From the NCBI RefSeq assembly GCF_024679095.1, contig NW_026110530.1, forward strand, positions 82,501 through 146,500: a DNA stretch of 64,000 nt. Reading direction: 5' to 3'. Positions 35,698 to 47,914 of this stretch are shown here, piece after piece (position 1 is the first letter of the stretch; the number at the start of each line of letters is the position of its first letter). The notes beneath the pieces are model-generated. The model was not told the origin of the DNA. It searched no databases and worked only from the letters and a program-made list of their open reading frames with translations. Position numbers and translations under genes: made by a program. This stretch comes from Eriocheir sinensis. Lineage: Eukaryota; Arthropoda; Malacostraca; Decapoda; Varunidae.

Positions 35698-37298
35698 GTA
35701 AGTGCCCTTGTTAAGCCTTCAGAAAGTTATATTAACATGTTGTGGGTCATCCTAGGACAGCCAACAACAAACACGTTGTGGGACATCCTATATAAAACAT
35801 TTGTTCATAACAGTTATGTAGTTAAGTATATTCTTATGAAGATATTTAGAGCCAAAAGAAGAATCGCCCAACATATGTATAAACAATAAGAAACCCTCTT
35901 CCTTTGGAATATACCACTGGTTGATTAGTTAAACATAAATAGATTTGGTTAATAATCTTGTGAGAGGTTCAATGACCCTCCCTTATAGACTTAGTTAATT
36001 ATCGTGAGAGGGAGACAAGGTTATGTTATATTTGGTTTATGATCACCTGGGTTGGTTAGTAGCTGTCCCTTTATAGGTTAGGTCAGTGATCATGTGACAG
36101 TGTTGAGGGGGGGCAAACCCACCTGTTAGGTTAAGTTAGGTGTATTAGACCATTCAGTGCACATTGTTAATTTATTATATTAATTTATTTCACTTAACAT
36201 GTATTGCTAAAACCTTCACATTTTCAAATATCAGCAACATTTTGTACGCCACCTGGCATTTTCCTCAGTTATAATGGTAACTGTAAATCTGAGTAATAGT
36301 GGTTTCCCCTATATTCCTTTATCATCCCTGCCTCAGCCCCAGCAAACTTGGGGACATGGTGGGAAGCGGGGTTTTAGGGCGGGGGAAGCCAGAGAATAGC
36401 AGAGATTTGTCAAGATAAAAAAGTCAGGTGAAAAAAACTTTTTACGAAAAAATCACTTTTAAAGGAAATTGAAGGTTTGACAGTGATTCTGTAGGGTCAC
36501 TGTGAGACCTTCAGTGCCATATACATAACCTTCATGAAGAAAACAGGAAGAAAAAGTAGGTTTTCTATAGAAAAAAGGACTTAGAATTTCTGAGGTAGGG
36601 AGTAAAGAACAGAGAGCCTGCTGAAGTAATCATGCATGACCCCTTAACACAACCACAACATACGTATTTCTACAACTGCGGGTACTTATACAAATGCAAA
36701 AATTACTTGGTTCTGTTATAAGCCGCTATTACTCAGATTATTCATTGTGGATAATGAGAAAGCGAGACAAAGCCCACCCTGTTAGGTTAGTTATAGAGCA
36801 TGTGCTACAGCCGCTTGAGCCTTTGAAGATGGGGTAATTACAGTAGAACAGGTAGTGAGAGAACACCACCACAGGGTCACAAGCAGACTTTCATAGGGTA
36901 TATATAGTGTACTTTTACCGCAAGATAACTCCTAAACACATCTGAATTTATCTAGTGTGAGAAATAAGTTTTCACTCTGTTTTGTCCAGAACTAAAACCC
37001 AGACTTCCAAACCTTACCTAAGCTATCTTAATCCTTATGATGCTACTGTACTCATGGAATACCCTGTATTTTTTATGAATACATACAAACAATAGTACAG
37101 TTTACAGTAATATTTCCAGTAGTAATTGGGTTACATAAAGAGTTATTAGTTATCCACAGTATCCAGTGTAGTAGGGTTTATACAACTGATCACTTGAATC
37201 AATAAAATTAATTCTAAGTATATATTTTCTATGCCTTCATTCACATTCCATATTGCTTTTCTACCTATATTTACATGTAGTTTTTCATTGTCTTACAG
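35698..37298 (+). other. Intron 1 of Ginger1-like gene
   Basis: 1.6 kb with GT-AG ends and no recognised element. Scattered GTTAGGTTA-type words occur near 36075-36150 and 36780, the opposite orientation to the CCTAA arrays near the right end. Confidence 0.6.
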
Positions 37299-37489
37299 AG
37301 AACAAGTTACATAAATTCCAGAAAAAAAGAAATGTCTGGGTACAAGTTATCACTACCCCTGGTGAAGTCCATGAAATTCTAAAGATGTACCATGTAGTAG
37401 GTGGATGTCACCGGGGGGTAGTGAAAACAAAAGCTGCCATTGGTGACTTGTACTTCTGGAAAGACATGACTAAAGACATTGAGAATTAT
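37299..37489 (+). CDS. Ginger1-like integrase gene, exon 2 (HHCC zinc finger, His half)
   Basis: Acceptor TTGTCTTACAG|AG at 37298/37299, donor TTAT|GTAAGT at 37489/37490. The in-phase translation includes VWVQVITTPGEVHEILKMYH followed by VVGGCHRGVVKTKAAI and FWKDMTKDIENY. The two His (MYH and GCH) and the tract before the Cys pair fit the integrase HHCC zinc-binding domain, completed by exon 3. Total with exon 1 is 354 nt, an exact multiple of three. Confidence 0.85.
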
Positions 37490-37861
37490 GTAAGTTAACA
37501 ACACCTCCAAGCATATTAAGGTTATGAAATTTTATTAAATATACTTGCTAACATGACTCTACAACACTGATTGTAAAATTAAAAGCATTCTTAGAGTGAA
37601 AGATTATTTCCCTTCATAAAGCTGCTCCTGGATACACAGCTAATACACTTGTATTGCAATAACCATTCATTTCTAGTAGTTTTAATGTACTTAAACACAG
37701 TACCTACCATAGAATTCTCATGTTAGTTTATAGTTTGATATCATCGGTGCATGCCAATTCAAGTTTAGTGGCTGATCTTGGCAATGTGTCTCAGAAGTGG
37801 TTATGTCTTTGTGTGATCATACTCATCACGTACATTATTTTATTTACTTTTTCTCATTTAG

Positions 37862-37973
37862 ATATCATCATGTCCAACTTGCCAGACTTTTGAGCCAATA
37901 AAAACCCAAGCCCCTACCCTGAAGCAAATCAAGGTATCTCTCCCAATGGAAGTTGTGGGAATGGACCTTATTG
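37862..37973 (+). CDS. Ginger1-like integrase gene, exon 3 (Cys pair and first catalytic Asp)
   Basis: Acceptor TTTAG|AT, donor ATTG|GTAAGA. The translation [18 protein letters not shown] gives the C-x2-C of the zinc domain. [12 protein letters not shown] starts the catalytic rve core, with the first DDE Asp at 37964-37966. Phase 1 continues into exon 4. Confidence 0.85.
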
Positions 37974-38023
37974 GTAAGATATTTTCATAGTTTTCTGCAA
38001 AATGTACTAAGTTAAATGCAAAG

Positions 38024-38250
<227 letters not shown>

Positions 38251-38309
38251 CGTGCGTGCGTGCTAGCGTGCGTGCTAGCGTGCGTGCGTGCATGCATCTG
38301 TGCGTGCGT

Positions 38310-39125
38310 GTGTGTGTATTTACCTAGTAGTTTTACAGGGCCTGGGCTTATGCTTGTGTAGCCCCGTCTCTGTATCTGTATTTATCTGACTTTTCTTTAA
38401 AACTGTGTAGGCTACACACTTTGTCAACACTACTTCATCACTTACATTGTTCCACACTTCTATACTTCTTTGCAGGAAGCTATATTTCTTTACATCATTC
38501 AAACATCTTCCTTTCCTCAATTTTTTACTATGGTGTCTTGTATTCCTGATGTTAGTCTCTTTCGTTAGTAATTAATAGCTCCTCATTGTCTACTTCATAT
38601 CTTTTGTTCACTAATATATAAATTTGGATTAGATCTCCCCTTTCTCTTCTTTTTTCTAGTGTTGGTAAATTTATTTCCTTTAATCTTTATTCGTAGGCCA
38701 TACCTCCCAATTCTGGTACTATTTTAGTTGCCGTCCTTTGAATTCTCTAATTTCCTTAAGTCCTTTTTTTTTGTGAGGAGACCAAACTGTCTCTGCATAC
38801 TCCAATTTTGGTCTGATCATGGTTGCAATTAATTTCCTCATCATATCTTTATCCATGTAGTGTAATGCTGATCTTATATTCCTTACCATGTTGTACGTTT
38901 CACCAAATACTTAATTTATGTGACACTCTGGTTGTTTATTGTCTTGCATTATCTCTCCCAGATCTTTCTCTTTACGTGCTTTCTTTAATATAGCAGCATT
39001 CCTTATTTTATACATCCACCTTGTTCTTCTTTCACTTTTTCCCATTTCCATAACATGGCACTTGCTTATATTGAATTCCATCTCCCATTTCATGCTTCAC
39101 CTCCAAATTTTATTTAGGTCTTCCT
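38310..39125 (-). pseudogene. L2/CR1-like LINE 3' fragment (RT C-terminal part), copy 1
   Basis: Minus strand: WEMEFNISKCHVMEMGKSE, a block with KEKDLGEIMQDNKQPECHIN and, in other frames, RPKLEYAETVWSPHKKKDL. The order (N..KC..., EKDLG, RP.LEYA..VWSP) is the RT thumb region of CR1/L2-type LINEs. The 3' end on the minus strand is CTGTAAAACTACTAGGTAAA, directly followed by the (AC)n strand of the GT microsatellite. Multiple frameshifts. Confidence 0.65.
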
Positions 39126-39164
39126 GAAGGGTTTAACAGTCTTTGTCCTTTCTTATATGTCTGT

Positions 39165-39873
39165 GTGTGTGTAGGAGTGTGTATTTACCTATTTGTACTT
39201 TACAGGGCCTGATATAAGCTCCTACTGTCCCATCGCCATACCTACATTCATCCAATCTAGACTTCATCTGATGAACACACTTTGTCTCCACCATTGACTC
39301 TTCCAGTTTGTTCCCCTTCAACATTTATATAAAGGAAGCTTTATTTCTTAACATCTCTTTAGCAAATTTGTTTTGCAGATTTTTTTCTATGTCCACCACT
39401 GCCTTTCCAGGGTAATTTTTATTAAGTCATCTATATCTAGCACATCTATTTGGCTGACTATTTGATATATAGTAATCAAATCTCTCTTGCTTATCTCCTC
39501 CTAGGTTGGCAACTTAATTTCTTTATTCTGTCTTCTTATGTCATGTATCTCAGTTCAGGCATAATATTTTGGTTGTTAGTTTTTTAAGTTTAATCTCTCT
39601 TCATAGGTCAACTTAATCAACTCCGGAACCATCTTAGTGACTCCTCTTTGTACTCTTTCTAATTTTATAATATTCCTCTTTATATGAGAAGACCACACCA
39701 CTGCTGCATATTCCAATCTTGGTCTTATCATGGAAATCAATAACTTTTTTGTATAATTCCTTCATCTAAATATGAGAATGCCATTCTTATTCTTTTTAAC
39801 AAATTCATCGTCTCTCCATTAATTTTATCAATGTGTCTGTCTGGAGTCAAATTTTCAGTAACTGTTACTCCCA

Positions 39874-39875
<2 letters not shown>
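39165..39875 (-). pseudogene. L2/CR1-like LINE 3' fragment, copy 2
   Basis: Same family as 38310-39125, same strand: minus-strand frames show the T-LGVTVTENLTPDRHIDKIN region near 39800-39860 and the end CKVQIGKYTLLHTH near 39175-39205. It is again bounded by GTAAATACACAC at the 3' end and a GT run (39878-39945) at the other side. Confidence 0.6.

Positions 39876-39877
<2 letters not shown>

Positions 39878-39945
<68 letters not shown>
39878..39945. repeat. (GT)n microsatellite
   Basis: Uninterrupted GT run in intron 3. Confidence 0.95.
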
Positions 39946-39947
<2 letters not shown>

Positions 39948-40136
39948 TTACCTAGTTGTTTTTTTTAATGGGAGTGGAGCTACACTCATGCTGTCCTGTT
40001 TTTATATCTACAATTGTCTGACTTGTACATATGGAGATAGGACAGCATGAGCAGAGCTCCACTCCCATAAAGCATAACAAGGTAGTAATTAAACACACAC
40101 AGAGCTTACCTTGGGTCTTGTAAATCACAAATAGGT
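39944..40136. repeat. Inverted pair of LINE tails (hairpin)
   Basis: ATGGGAGTGGAGCTACACTC ... ATGCTGTCCTG (about 39968-39998) is mirrored by AGGACAGCATGAG ... GAGCTCCACTCCCAT (about 40038-40068). Flanking GTATTTACCTAGTT and AATAGGTAAATG are inverted as well. Two LINE 3' ends lie head to head between two GT runs. Confidence 0.8.
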
Positions 40137-40163
40137 AAATGTGTTTTTTTTTTGTTTTTTTTT

Positions 40164-40166
<3 letters not shown>

Positions 40167-40224
<58 letters not shown>
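40167..40224. repeat. (GT)n microsatellite
   Basis: GT run in intron 3. Confidence 0.95.
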
Positions 40225-40228
<4 letters not shown>

Positions 40229-41235
40229 ATCCTTGCAGGTAACATAAAAGACATGTATTCCAGGACTTAAACATTTATTGCAGGAGGAACATCTTCAGTT
40301 CGGCTATACATCACAGGCTCATCTTGACAAGCATTAGGAAGAATTATGAGCCAAGTATTATGAAGGACACTGTTCAAAGTATACTAGATAGCATGATAGT
40401 CTGTGATGCATTATTAACTGTGGCATGTTATGTGGTTTACTATTTGAAGATGTAAGACAAAACACCTTGGTATGCATGTATTAATGTCACTAGTTTCTCA
40501 CATATGGGATTTGGCTGTGATCTTAAAATTAGCTGATATAATACCAATACTTACTGCTCTTTATTAGTCACCTTTTCTTTACATTTTTTTGTGTACATTG
40601 TTCATAATTTCCCTTGTTTAACATTACCATTTACTTAACCATTTATTTACAATACTATCTGTTTGAAATAAGTAGCATGGTTTCTATATTTTTAAGATTC
40701 CTGTTAAAAAGTATTAGTAAATACACTTAGTGGCTGTAACAGACACATTTGGTGATGTGCAACATCCCCTCTGGTAGCTTCATGTTTTATGGAGTAAGTC
40801 TTGCATCCTCTACATTTAAGAGCACAGTTCAGTTGGTTGCCCATGGATAAGTTACGTCATATAAGAACAGTTTTATATCAGATCAGATAATGTTTGATGT
40901 ATGTGAAAGTATCTGTAGAAGGAGATGGTATAGAAAGTAATTTCCTGCAAAGTGCCAAGAAATGGAGTGTATTTATTTTTAGATGATACCCTCCCATCAC
41001 TATTTCATCAAGCAACATCACCTTATATACTACCCTACTAGTACCTCTTACAAAATTGCTCATTATTACTTTCTACTTTTTTTTATTAAAACATAGATCT
41101 TATATACTGTATATGTGAAAATCTCTTCAGAATCCTTATATTGCTCATACATTTTTAATGCAGTTATCTTTGTTACCAGATGTCAGGAGGAAATGTAGCA
41201 AATTATATCTATTTCTAATATTTTAACTATTACAG
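40225..41235. other. Rest of intron 3, nothing recognised
   Basis: AT-rich sequence ending in a pyrimidine-poor stretch and the acceptor CTATTACAG. Confidence 0.5.
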
Positions 41236-41374
41236 GACCACTACCAATGACAGAAACTGGCAGTCAGTATGTACTGACAGTGGTCGACTATTTCACCAAA
41301 TATGTCATGCTGTTCGCTCTTCCTAGAAAAGATGGCACAGGAGTCAATAGATGCATCAAGCAGTATATAAGCAT
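41236..41374 (+). CDS. Ginger1-like integrase gene, exon 4 (catalytic core)
   Basis: Acceptor CTATTACAG|GA, donor GCAT|GTGAGA. Encodes PLPMTETGSQYVLTVVDYFT followed by KYVMLFALPRK, the beta strands of the integrase core that follow the first Asp in gypsy and Ginger proteins. In phase with exons 3 and 5. Confidence 0.85.
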
Positions 41375-41669
41375 GTGAGATTAATTTATCTTTATATGTC
41401 TTTTATATGAAAGTAATCCAGTTTGACTATCCATACTTATAAAAAATAAGCAGTATAATTTCATTCTAATATTGTAATTATATGTTAATTATAGCACAAT
41501 GCTGTCTGTATAAAATATCTTTAGTGTATATACTTCTTAACCTAGTCTGTATCCTGTAAGATCCGTGTCTTGCTTATGGATAAACAAATAAGCAATATCT
41601 CATATAAAGTTAGTGAAAGATGTAATGTTACACTCTACCATGTTCAATGTATGGGTATGTTCTTCACAG

Positions 41670-41724
41670 ATTGGGGGCACCAAAACGCCTTATTTCAGAC
41701 CAAGGGAAGGAGTTTTGCAATAAG
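41670..41724 (+). CDS. Ginger1-like integrase gene, exon 5 (second catalytic Asp)
   Basis: Acceptor TTCTTCACAG|A, donor TAAG|GTAAGT. Encodes LGAPKRLISDQGKEFCNK; the Asp of ISDQGKEF (41698-41700) is the second catalytic residue. Exons 1-5 total 660 nt in one frame with no stop. Confidence 0.85.
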
Positions 41725-42268
41725 GTAAGTAATGTCTCTGTATGCAAAAGGTTACAATTCTAAGCTATTTTCTTTTATAGTATACAGGGGGTTCCTAGAG
41801 GACATGGTAAGTGCAATGTTACCTCGTGCCATGTACTTTGAAACTGCATATATGAAATCCAAGATGTTATAGGAATAATAGCAATGTAGTCCATCACTGT
41901 GACTGTTGAACTAGCAGCATTAACATTTTCATGTGCATGTGTGAGTCTGGCTGCCTGTTTGTGTGTGTTTTTACCTAATTGTATTCTTATAAACCATATT
42001 ATCATGTTTTCCTTAAAGGTGTGAATACTTTTGGCACACACTACTACTTTTGGAAATTTATTCCACTGATTTATAGTCCTGTCTGGAAATTGATTTTTTT
42101 CACAATGTTTTCTTGTATATTTTTTTATCAATTGCTCTTGTGGACGACTGTCAAGGTCAGAGGTTCTCAGACTTCATTATTTAGTGGCACACTATTGATA
42201 TATCAGATTTTGACGGTGCACCAACTCTAGAGTCAGTGTAGTGTTATCTTGGTACCTCTTCATCTGAA

Positions 42269-42306
<38 letters not shown>

Positions 42307-42324
42307 ACAGACACACACACACAC

Positions 42325-43470
<1,146 letters not shown>

Positions 43471-43471
43471 T

Positions 43472-43644
43472 TTTATGTTAGCCTGTGCACCTGTAGGCTC
43501 CATCTGCCTCGATCGTGTTCAGGGCAGGCCTGTTAGTGGTGCGGGCAAGGTATTTAAGTGGCACCTGTAGAGGCCCATGCCGCCTCCCAGAACTCATCTT
43601 TATTGCATTACAACTAGAGCTTGGGTATCAGGGCGACATGTAGG

Positions 43645-43648
<4 letters not shown>
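43472..43648 (-). mobile_element. SINE-E copy 1 (body only)
   Basis: Matches 49335-49510: GCACCTGTAGGCTCC, GTGTTCAGGGCAGGCC, GGCACCTGTAGAGGCCCATG and GCTTGGGTATCAGGGC. The tRNA head side is replaced by an (AT)n run (43649-43727). Confidence 0.75.
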
Positions 43649-43728
<80 letters not shown>

Positions 43729-43891
43729 TTATTTCTATGTCAAGGCCTGTAGGCTAGGGTGGCTGGGGCAGGATTTTTAAAGTGGCTCATGCTACTCTTC
43801 TGCAATCTCTGATACACTCTATCAGAAAAGGAGTTAACAGCAACATGTGGGTATTATTTAACTGGAGAATCACTGGTCTAGGTACTCATTT

Positions 43892-43963
<72 letters not shown>
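43649..43963. repeat. Two (AT)n runs (43649-43727 and 43896-43963)
   Basis: Two AT microsatellites separated by about 170 bp of unassigned sequence. Confidence 0.9.
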
Positions 43964-43970
<7 letters not shown>

Positions 43971-43984
43971 TTCACACATTTGTA

Positions 43985-44260
43985 TATTATCATATCTCTT
44001 TTCCTTCTCTCTTCCAGTGTTGGCAATTTAAGTCTTCTGAGTCTTTCCTCTCTTGGTACCCGTCCTGTTGCAGCTCTTTGTACTTCTCAATCTTCTCAAT
44101 ATGTTTTTTTTTTAAGTGTGGATTACATACTACTGCTACGTATTCCCATGTTGGTCTAAGAAATTATTTTATTATCTTTACCATGTCCTCATCAGTGCAT
44201 GTTTCATAAGAAGTTAGGCATGTTTCTGGCCTCTTTTCAATGGTCTTCTGGTGAAAGTTT
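43985..44260 (-). pseudogene. L2/CR1-like LINE RT fragment, copy 3
   Basis: Minus strand shows EYVAVV ... PHLKKKHIEKIEKYKELQQ and degenerate continuation, the same thumb region as at 39640-39720. Short and frameshifted. Confidence 0.5.
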
Positions 44261-44465
44261 ACTCTTAATAATGATTCCTACTATGCGTTTCAGGGGCTGG
44301 GTAAATTTTTTTTTTTTTTTTTTTTTACAACACAGGGCATCAGTAGATGTTGTAAAAATAGGCGTTTACTCTTGATAATAATGGCTAAGTCTGGCAGAGT
44401 CAACTGTACATCGGGACGAGGAAAGCATAACGTAGCTATGACGTCTACCCCACCCTTCACCTCCA

Positions 44466-44467
<2 letters not shown>

Positions 44468-44500
<33 letters not shown>
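44468..44500. repeat. (TC)n microsatellite
   Basis: Short TC run 80 bp upstream of exon 6. Confidence 0.9.
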
Positions 44501-44504
<4 letters not shown>

Positions 44505-44579
44505 ACAGTAATTTTTATATTATGTGCAACATGTCTTTTTTATGTTCTTTGGTTGATTTTAACTGCCTTGTGATTTCAG

Positions 44580-44668
44580 ATCAATGCTGACTTATGCGAG
44601 CAGCTAGGCATCAAAAGGTGCATTGCCAGTGCGTACCATCCCTACATTGATAGATTCTCAATAGTTTA
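44580..44668 (+). pseudogene. Integrase exon 6, degenerate end
   Basis: Acceptor TGATTTCAG|AT. In frame it gives INADLCEQLGIKRCIASAYH followed by PYIDRFSIV and a stop. The family normally continues from AYHP into the segment carrying the third catalytic residue, Glu, and the rest of the core. No recognisable donor exists and no exon for that segment was found before 45541. The integrase is therefore missing its Glu and C-terminal core, which makes the gene a pseudogene. Confidence 0.7.
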
Positions 44669-45411
44669 ATAATATTATTTTCATTATTTTTTGTTGTGAT
44701 TGTCTTAAATTCATGCCAAGCTTTGAAATAAATCTCAAAAGCAGCTTACTATTACTAGCTCCAGGATAGTGGCTTTGATGTTTATTTGTCTTCCACTGTT
44801 TTTTGCTTTGCTTTTGTTTGTTTCCTTCACATTTGTTGTATTTGTCTTTGTCATTTCTCAATAAGCTTATTTATATATTATATGCTTATGTGTTCTGTCC
44901 AGTGTCCATTTGAAGTGAATCATCCTTATTTGAACTTCCCGCTTTCTGGTAGTGTAGTTGGGAGAGCCTTGAGCTTCCACAGCCTGTCTTTACAGAGAGA
45001 GATCAGAGGAAGCTGCACCAGTGTGTCGTTCGATGATGACATGGTCAGAGAGAGAGCTCACTTCTTGCTGGCAGACACACCCCAGCCCGGCTACTGGGTC
45101 CAGCGTGCAGCATAACTGATGCCCACCACCACAACTCTTCAAAACTGTTTCCAATTTATCCATAAACTAGCATTAATAATCCACATTCTACAAGTGTTGT
45201 TAGATACTTATTTTTTTAGTTTTTTGTCCTTTAGCTCAGACTTAATTTCATAGAATCTTCACATTAAATAATATATATTTCTTTAATTCTTTACTGACAA
45301 GTATTTAAGTTTCCAAACTAATAAGTTAAATTTTTAAAATAAAAAAATGGTATAACTTTCAAAGATTCTTAAAATGAGCTATCAGTTCTCCCTTTAACTG
45401 ATGAACTTAAT
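44669..45411. other. Region where the missing integrase exon should lie
   Basis: An open stretch at 44900-45115 (SLSLQREIRGSCTSVSFDDD ... PGYWVQRAA) is preceded by TTCTGTCCAG, a possible acceptor, but shows no integrase motif. Nothing else recognised. Confidence 0.35.
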
Positions 45412-45484
<73 letters not shown>

Positions 45485-45508
45485 TATATATATATATATA
45501 TATATATA
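45412..45508. repeat. (AT)n microsatellite 30 bp upstream of exon 7
   Basis: An AT run with one interruption, very close to the exon 7 acceptor, where it occupies the expected branch-point area. Confidence 0.9.
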
Positions 45509-45541
45509 ATAACTTAAGGTAATGAATATTTCACTTTGCAG

Positions 45542-46625
45542 AATTCTGGAAATAACGGAGAGGGACACTGTGAAGCTGGCCGCCACCAGGACTGGACATG
45601 ACGATGTTCCTCTGGCAAAGAATGTCGCTTACGAGCAGCTGAAGCCTGTGAAGTTTGGCGCACTTCACAGGCATGCAGCAGAGCTAGTAAATGACAGTTC
45701 CACTGATACAGACCCTGACCTGTATCAGAATGAACAAGCTTGCCAGAGGAAACACGCCATTGCCACGCCTGTCCACGCTAGGGCCTCACACCAGCAAGAC
45801 TCAGGACATCCACAGAGGGAGGAAGACATCATTTTGATAGGACACAAGCCAAAGGCTAAGAGAACAGCCATTTGTCTCCCCTGTGCCAGCCAGCCTACAG
45901 AACAGGCAATTAGGAGGCAATGATTCAAGTTCTGGAGAAGAAAGGTTGGCTTGACGATGACCACATGAATCATTGCCAGGCACTCCTCAAACATCAGTTT
46001 CCCGAGGTTGATGGCCTACAGAGCTGTGCAGTGTTTGAGGCAGTGGGGCACTATAATGTTGGAACCCCACTGTAAATTTGTCCAAATTCTTAATGTAAAA
46101 GGAAATCATTGGCTATCAGTTAGTAATGTTCATTGTTCAGCTAAAAGTAAAATTAAGATCTATGATTCATTGTTTGCAATTTCACTGGACCCCACCGCCA
46201 AAAATTCATTGGACAGTTTGGGTGGATGTTTCACACCTCTAGTGATGCCATAACTTTGAATGGCTTGATGTGCAACAACAGAGGGCGGCGAAGCATGGCT
46301 TGTATGCTATCGCTAATGCTTATGCACTTTGTGCACAGTGGAAGCCTGAAGAGTGTGCTTGGGACCAGAATGGTCTTTATGCCTGGCTGGTAGGATGCCT
46401 GAAAGCTGGTAAGATGTCCCTCCTCCAGTAACAGCTCCCCACAGAAAAAAGCAAGGGACAGTCCTTAAAGAGGTGGAACCCGTCCATTGTGTCTGCCGGC
46501 TGCCGAACGATCCTCAGCTACCGATGATTGCCTGTGATACCTGCTATGAATGGTATCACCTCAGCTGCCAGGGGAGTGGCATCACCAGTAGCTGGCGATA
46601 CATCTTTCCACTGCAGCCGTTGCAG
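45542..46625 (+). pseudogene. Exon 7: GPY/F-like remnant, Ulp1/C48-like protease, PHD finger
   Basis: Acceptor CACTTTGCAG|A, donor TTGCAG|GTAACT. The start ILEITERDTVKLAA ... VAYEQLKPVK resembles the end of a GPY/F domain. After a linker, 45920-46420 (in three frames) carries the C48 pattern: QILNVKGNHWLSVSN with catalytic-type His (46107-46109), IYDSL with Asp (46164-46166), a Gln at VQQQ, and GLYAIANAYALCAQW, where the expected Cys before GLYAIA is His (46294-46296). The PHD finger (46488-46623) reads CVCRLP ... IACDTCYEWYHLSC ... HCSRC, a complete C4HC3 set. Frame changes near 45920, 46074, 46250, 46420 and 46590 inactivate it. Confidence 0.75.
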
Positions 46626-46803
46626 GTAACTTTGTTTATGCCTATAAACTGTCACATAAAATATTAACCCAGTTTCATTCAAATTGAAGTCAATGAGTTC
46701 ATGTTTGGTAGTATTTTTCCATCATATTGAGTATATTTAAGAATGGAAAAGGCAACTACCATGAATATAGTTGTTTCAGTCCTGTATTTAAGGTAAAAAA
46801 GTA

Positions 46804-47912
46804 CAGTGCTCCTCACTATGTCACGGTTCACTTTTTGTGGCTTCACTATATCGTGGGTTTTCAAATCATACATATCTAATTTTAGATTGTTGACTTTTCG
46901 CTATATTGCAGTATTTTTGAGAAATATAAAATTTTTACCATTCAATATTCTAATTATTTTTAAGCAAAATATGGTTAAAATAACATTAGAATATAAAGTT
47001 ATAAAAAGTAAGTTAAAGTAAAGAAAATTGTATATCTACATTATTAAAAAATATTAAATCAAAATTTAAATAAAACTATAGTAGCATAGTGGTCTTGTAC
47101 TAAAAACAAAATGAGACACTAGCATATGGGAAACGGAATAAAACTGCAGCTGCTTCTGCCCAAGTGAGATCATACTCAGCATGCTATTGGCTGATGGTTG
47201 AGGCAGCTACTCAGAGCATGGTATTCTGTATCTTGGATGCTGCATGGCTCAGTGACAGCAGCATCTGTAGTGCTGTTGCCCAATGTAGAAACATCCCGCA
47301 CCTCAACCCATCCATTTCAGCTAGCTTTACATCTTGCTGCGTGGAGTCTCTATGTGGTGTTGTGCTGTGTTTTACATTAACGTTTGAACTTTATTTACCT
47401 CCCTGCAATGCCACCCAAGTTTTTTTTATGCTGCAGCCCGTGTGCATCTGTAGGCTTATGTTTAGGGCAGGCCCATTAGTGGTGCAGGCAAGGGTTTCTA
47501 TGTTTTCTGAACCTGAATCCAAGCAATCAAGGAAGACTCTAACCATCATCAAAATGGTGAAACTTCTGGACATGCTTAATGAATGGAGATCGTACATGGC
47601 TGTAGGGTGCCACTTTGGCCTCAATGAATCTACGGTATGTTATATTAAGAAGGACGAGAAGAACATAAGATCGACGGCAGCTGCTTCTTTCAATAAAAAT
47701 GCCAAGAGGGTTGTAACGTTGAGTAATAAGGTGGAGGTTAGGATATAATCTGCATCGTCTTTCTAGATTAATGATTGCAGAAAATAGAATATTGCACTGG
47801 ATAGCAAAAAAAATATATTTAAATAAATAAATATGTAATTTCTACTTCACGGATTTTCACCTATCACAGGTGGGTCTGGAAGGCACTAACCATGATGAGG
47901 GAAGGAGTACTG
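46804..47912 (+). mobile_element. Tigger-like DNA transposon, 1,109 bp, TA-flanked
   Basis: Left end CAGTGCTCCTCACTATG (46804), right end ...GAAGGAGTACTG (47912), imperfectly inverted, with TA outside both (46802-46803, 47913-47914). Plus-strand coding: ATGCCACCCAAG (MPPK) near 47408, then an inserted SINE-E piece, then SRKTLTIIKMVKLLDML and FGLNESTVCYIKKDEKNIR (47530-47670), the CENP-B-type HTH of Tigger. The DDE domain is deleted. It lies downstream of the PHD exon. Confidence 0.75.
47420..47500 (-). mobile_element. SINE-E fragment inside Tigger element
   Basis: GTGCATCTGTAGGCTTATG and AGGGCAGGCCCATTAGTG match the 3' part of SINE-E at 49335-49420. It separates the Tigger start codon region from its HTH. 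Confidence 0.6.
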
Positions 47913-47914
47913 TA

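Noticed and set aside
44786..45115. 109-codon ORF as the missing integrase exon
   Set aside because: It has no integrase motif and begins in low-complexity sequence; the acceptor-like CCAG alone is weak.
46409..46443. 35-bp GTAAG...CCCACAG intron in exon 7
   Set aside because: Too short for a typical intron, and the sequence reads as coding (VPPPVTAPHRKKQG) in a neighbouring frame, so a frameshift is more likely.
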